Source: Clostridiales bacterium (GTDB lineage Bacteria > Bacillota > Clostridia > Oscillospirales > Oscillospiraceae). Taken from it: a stretch of DNA of 23,166 nucleotides. The position numbers were made by a program, and so were the translations under genes. This document shows positions 23,028-23,166 of the stretch, piece after piece. The stretch spans positions 1 through 23,166 of the forward strand of contig JAJQAS010000149.1 in the NCBI GenBank assembly GCA_021203685.1. Reading direction: 5' to 3'. Every line of letters starts with the position of its first letter. Positions within the stretch are counted from its first letter, which is position 1. The notes under the pieces were generated by a model. That model saw only the letters and a list, made by a program, of their open reading frames with translations, did no database searches and was not told the origin of the DNA.

Positions 23028-23166
23028 TCATTGCTCCCTCTGGTCCAGACCATAGCGGAGGACGCCGCTCAGCAGGAAAATCGCCCCTGCGGTCCGGTAA
23101 ACCGCAGGCAGCCGGTTGGTGGCGCCGTAAATAAACGCCCATGGAAAGCAGCCCCGCAAAAAAGTT
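23028..23166 (-). CDS. C-terminal fragment of a probable membrane protein
   Basis: The last 45 codons of a minus-strand gene enter from the right edge and end at TGA (23030-23028). The peptide contains FIYGATNRLPAVYRTAGAIF followed by LLSGVLRYGLDQREQ, that is, one hydrophobic segment and a short charged tail. Codon use in this frame looks normal for the window, unlike the Arg-rich alternative frames. Most of the gene lies outside, so the family cannot be named. It points away from the glycan operon's direction and marks its right border. Confidence 0.4.
   Translation of the reverse strand, partial: TFLRGCFPWAFIYGATNRLPAVYRTAGAIFLLSGVLRYGLDQREQ

Noticed and set aside
22608..23166. Plus-strand frame open to the right edge
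   Set aside because: No start codon with a ribosome-binding site, the operon terminator lies inside it, and the translation resembles nothing known.
1..23166. CRISPR arrays, tRNA and rRNA genes
   Set aside because: No regularly spaced direct repeats of CRISPR length and no cloverleaf or rRNA sequence was recognised by reading; a tRNAscan-type run would settle this.

Overview
The window looks like a chromosomal segment of a GC-rich Clostridia bacterium, most likely a gut Oscillospiraceae (Flavonifractor/Pseudoflavonifractor-like). The evidence is a Firmicutes-type ribosomal protein S15, an rpsO-pnp gene pair, strong Shine-Dalgarno sequences before most genes, and high third-position GC. The taxonomic guess rests on protein style only and was not checked by a search.

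Layout. (a) 1-760, minus strand: the 5' end of pnp and complete rpsO, with a recognisable rpsO promoter, a structured rpsO leader and a highly structured rpsO-pnp spacer. (b) 780-1748: no convincing protein gene. It holds a strong plus-strand terminator with no obvious gene in front of it (923-974) and a 453-bp element bounded by perfect 18-bp inverted repeats (1056-1508) that contains repeated GTGGTCA motifs. (c) 1749-2657: a protein with three Cys-rich zinc-ribbon-like repeats and a C-terminal AP2-type DNA-binding domain. (d) 2724-2816: a long interrupted palindrome. (e) 2852-22611: a 19.8-kb run of seventeen same-strand genes, tightly spaced or overlapping, ending at a strong intrinsic terminator (22747-22789). 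(f) 22790-23166: apparently gene-poor sequence and the 3' end of a minus-strand gene.

The run in (e) is a complete Wzx/Wzy-type exopolysaccharide or capsule locus. A phosphoglycosyl transferase would start the repeat unit on undecaprenyl phosphate. An Alg14/Alg13-like pair, two GT4 and three GT2 glycosyltransferases would extend it. A pyruvyltransferase, a TupA-like ATP-grasp enzyme, a DegT-family aminotransferase, a WbqC-family protein and a second ATP-grasp ligase would decorate it, possibly with pyruvate and amino-acid groups. A Wzx flippase exports the unit and a Wzy polymerase joins units. A fused Wzz/BY-kinase and a PHP-type tyrosine phosphatase control chain length and output. A membrane-anchored GH39-like glycosidase and an unrecognised membrane-anchored protein would act outside the membrane.

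Most interesting: the unrecognised anchored protein at the operon end, the aminotransferase/WbqC/ATP-grasp trio, the anchored GH39-like enzyme inside a Gram-positive synthesis operon, the AP2/zinc-repeat protein and palindrome in front of the operon, and a sharp codon-use patch inside the second ATP-grasp gene.
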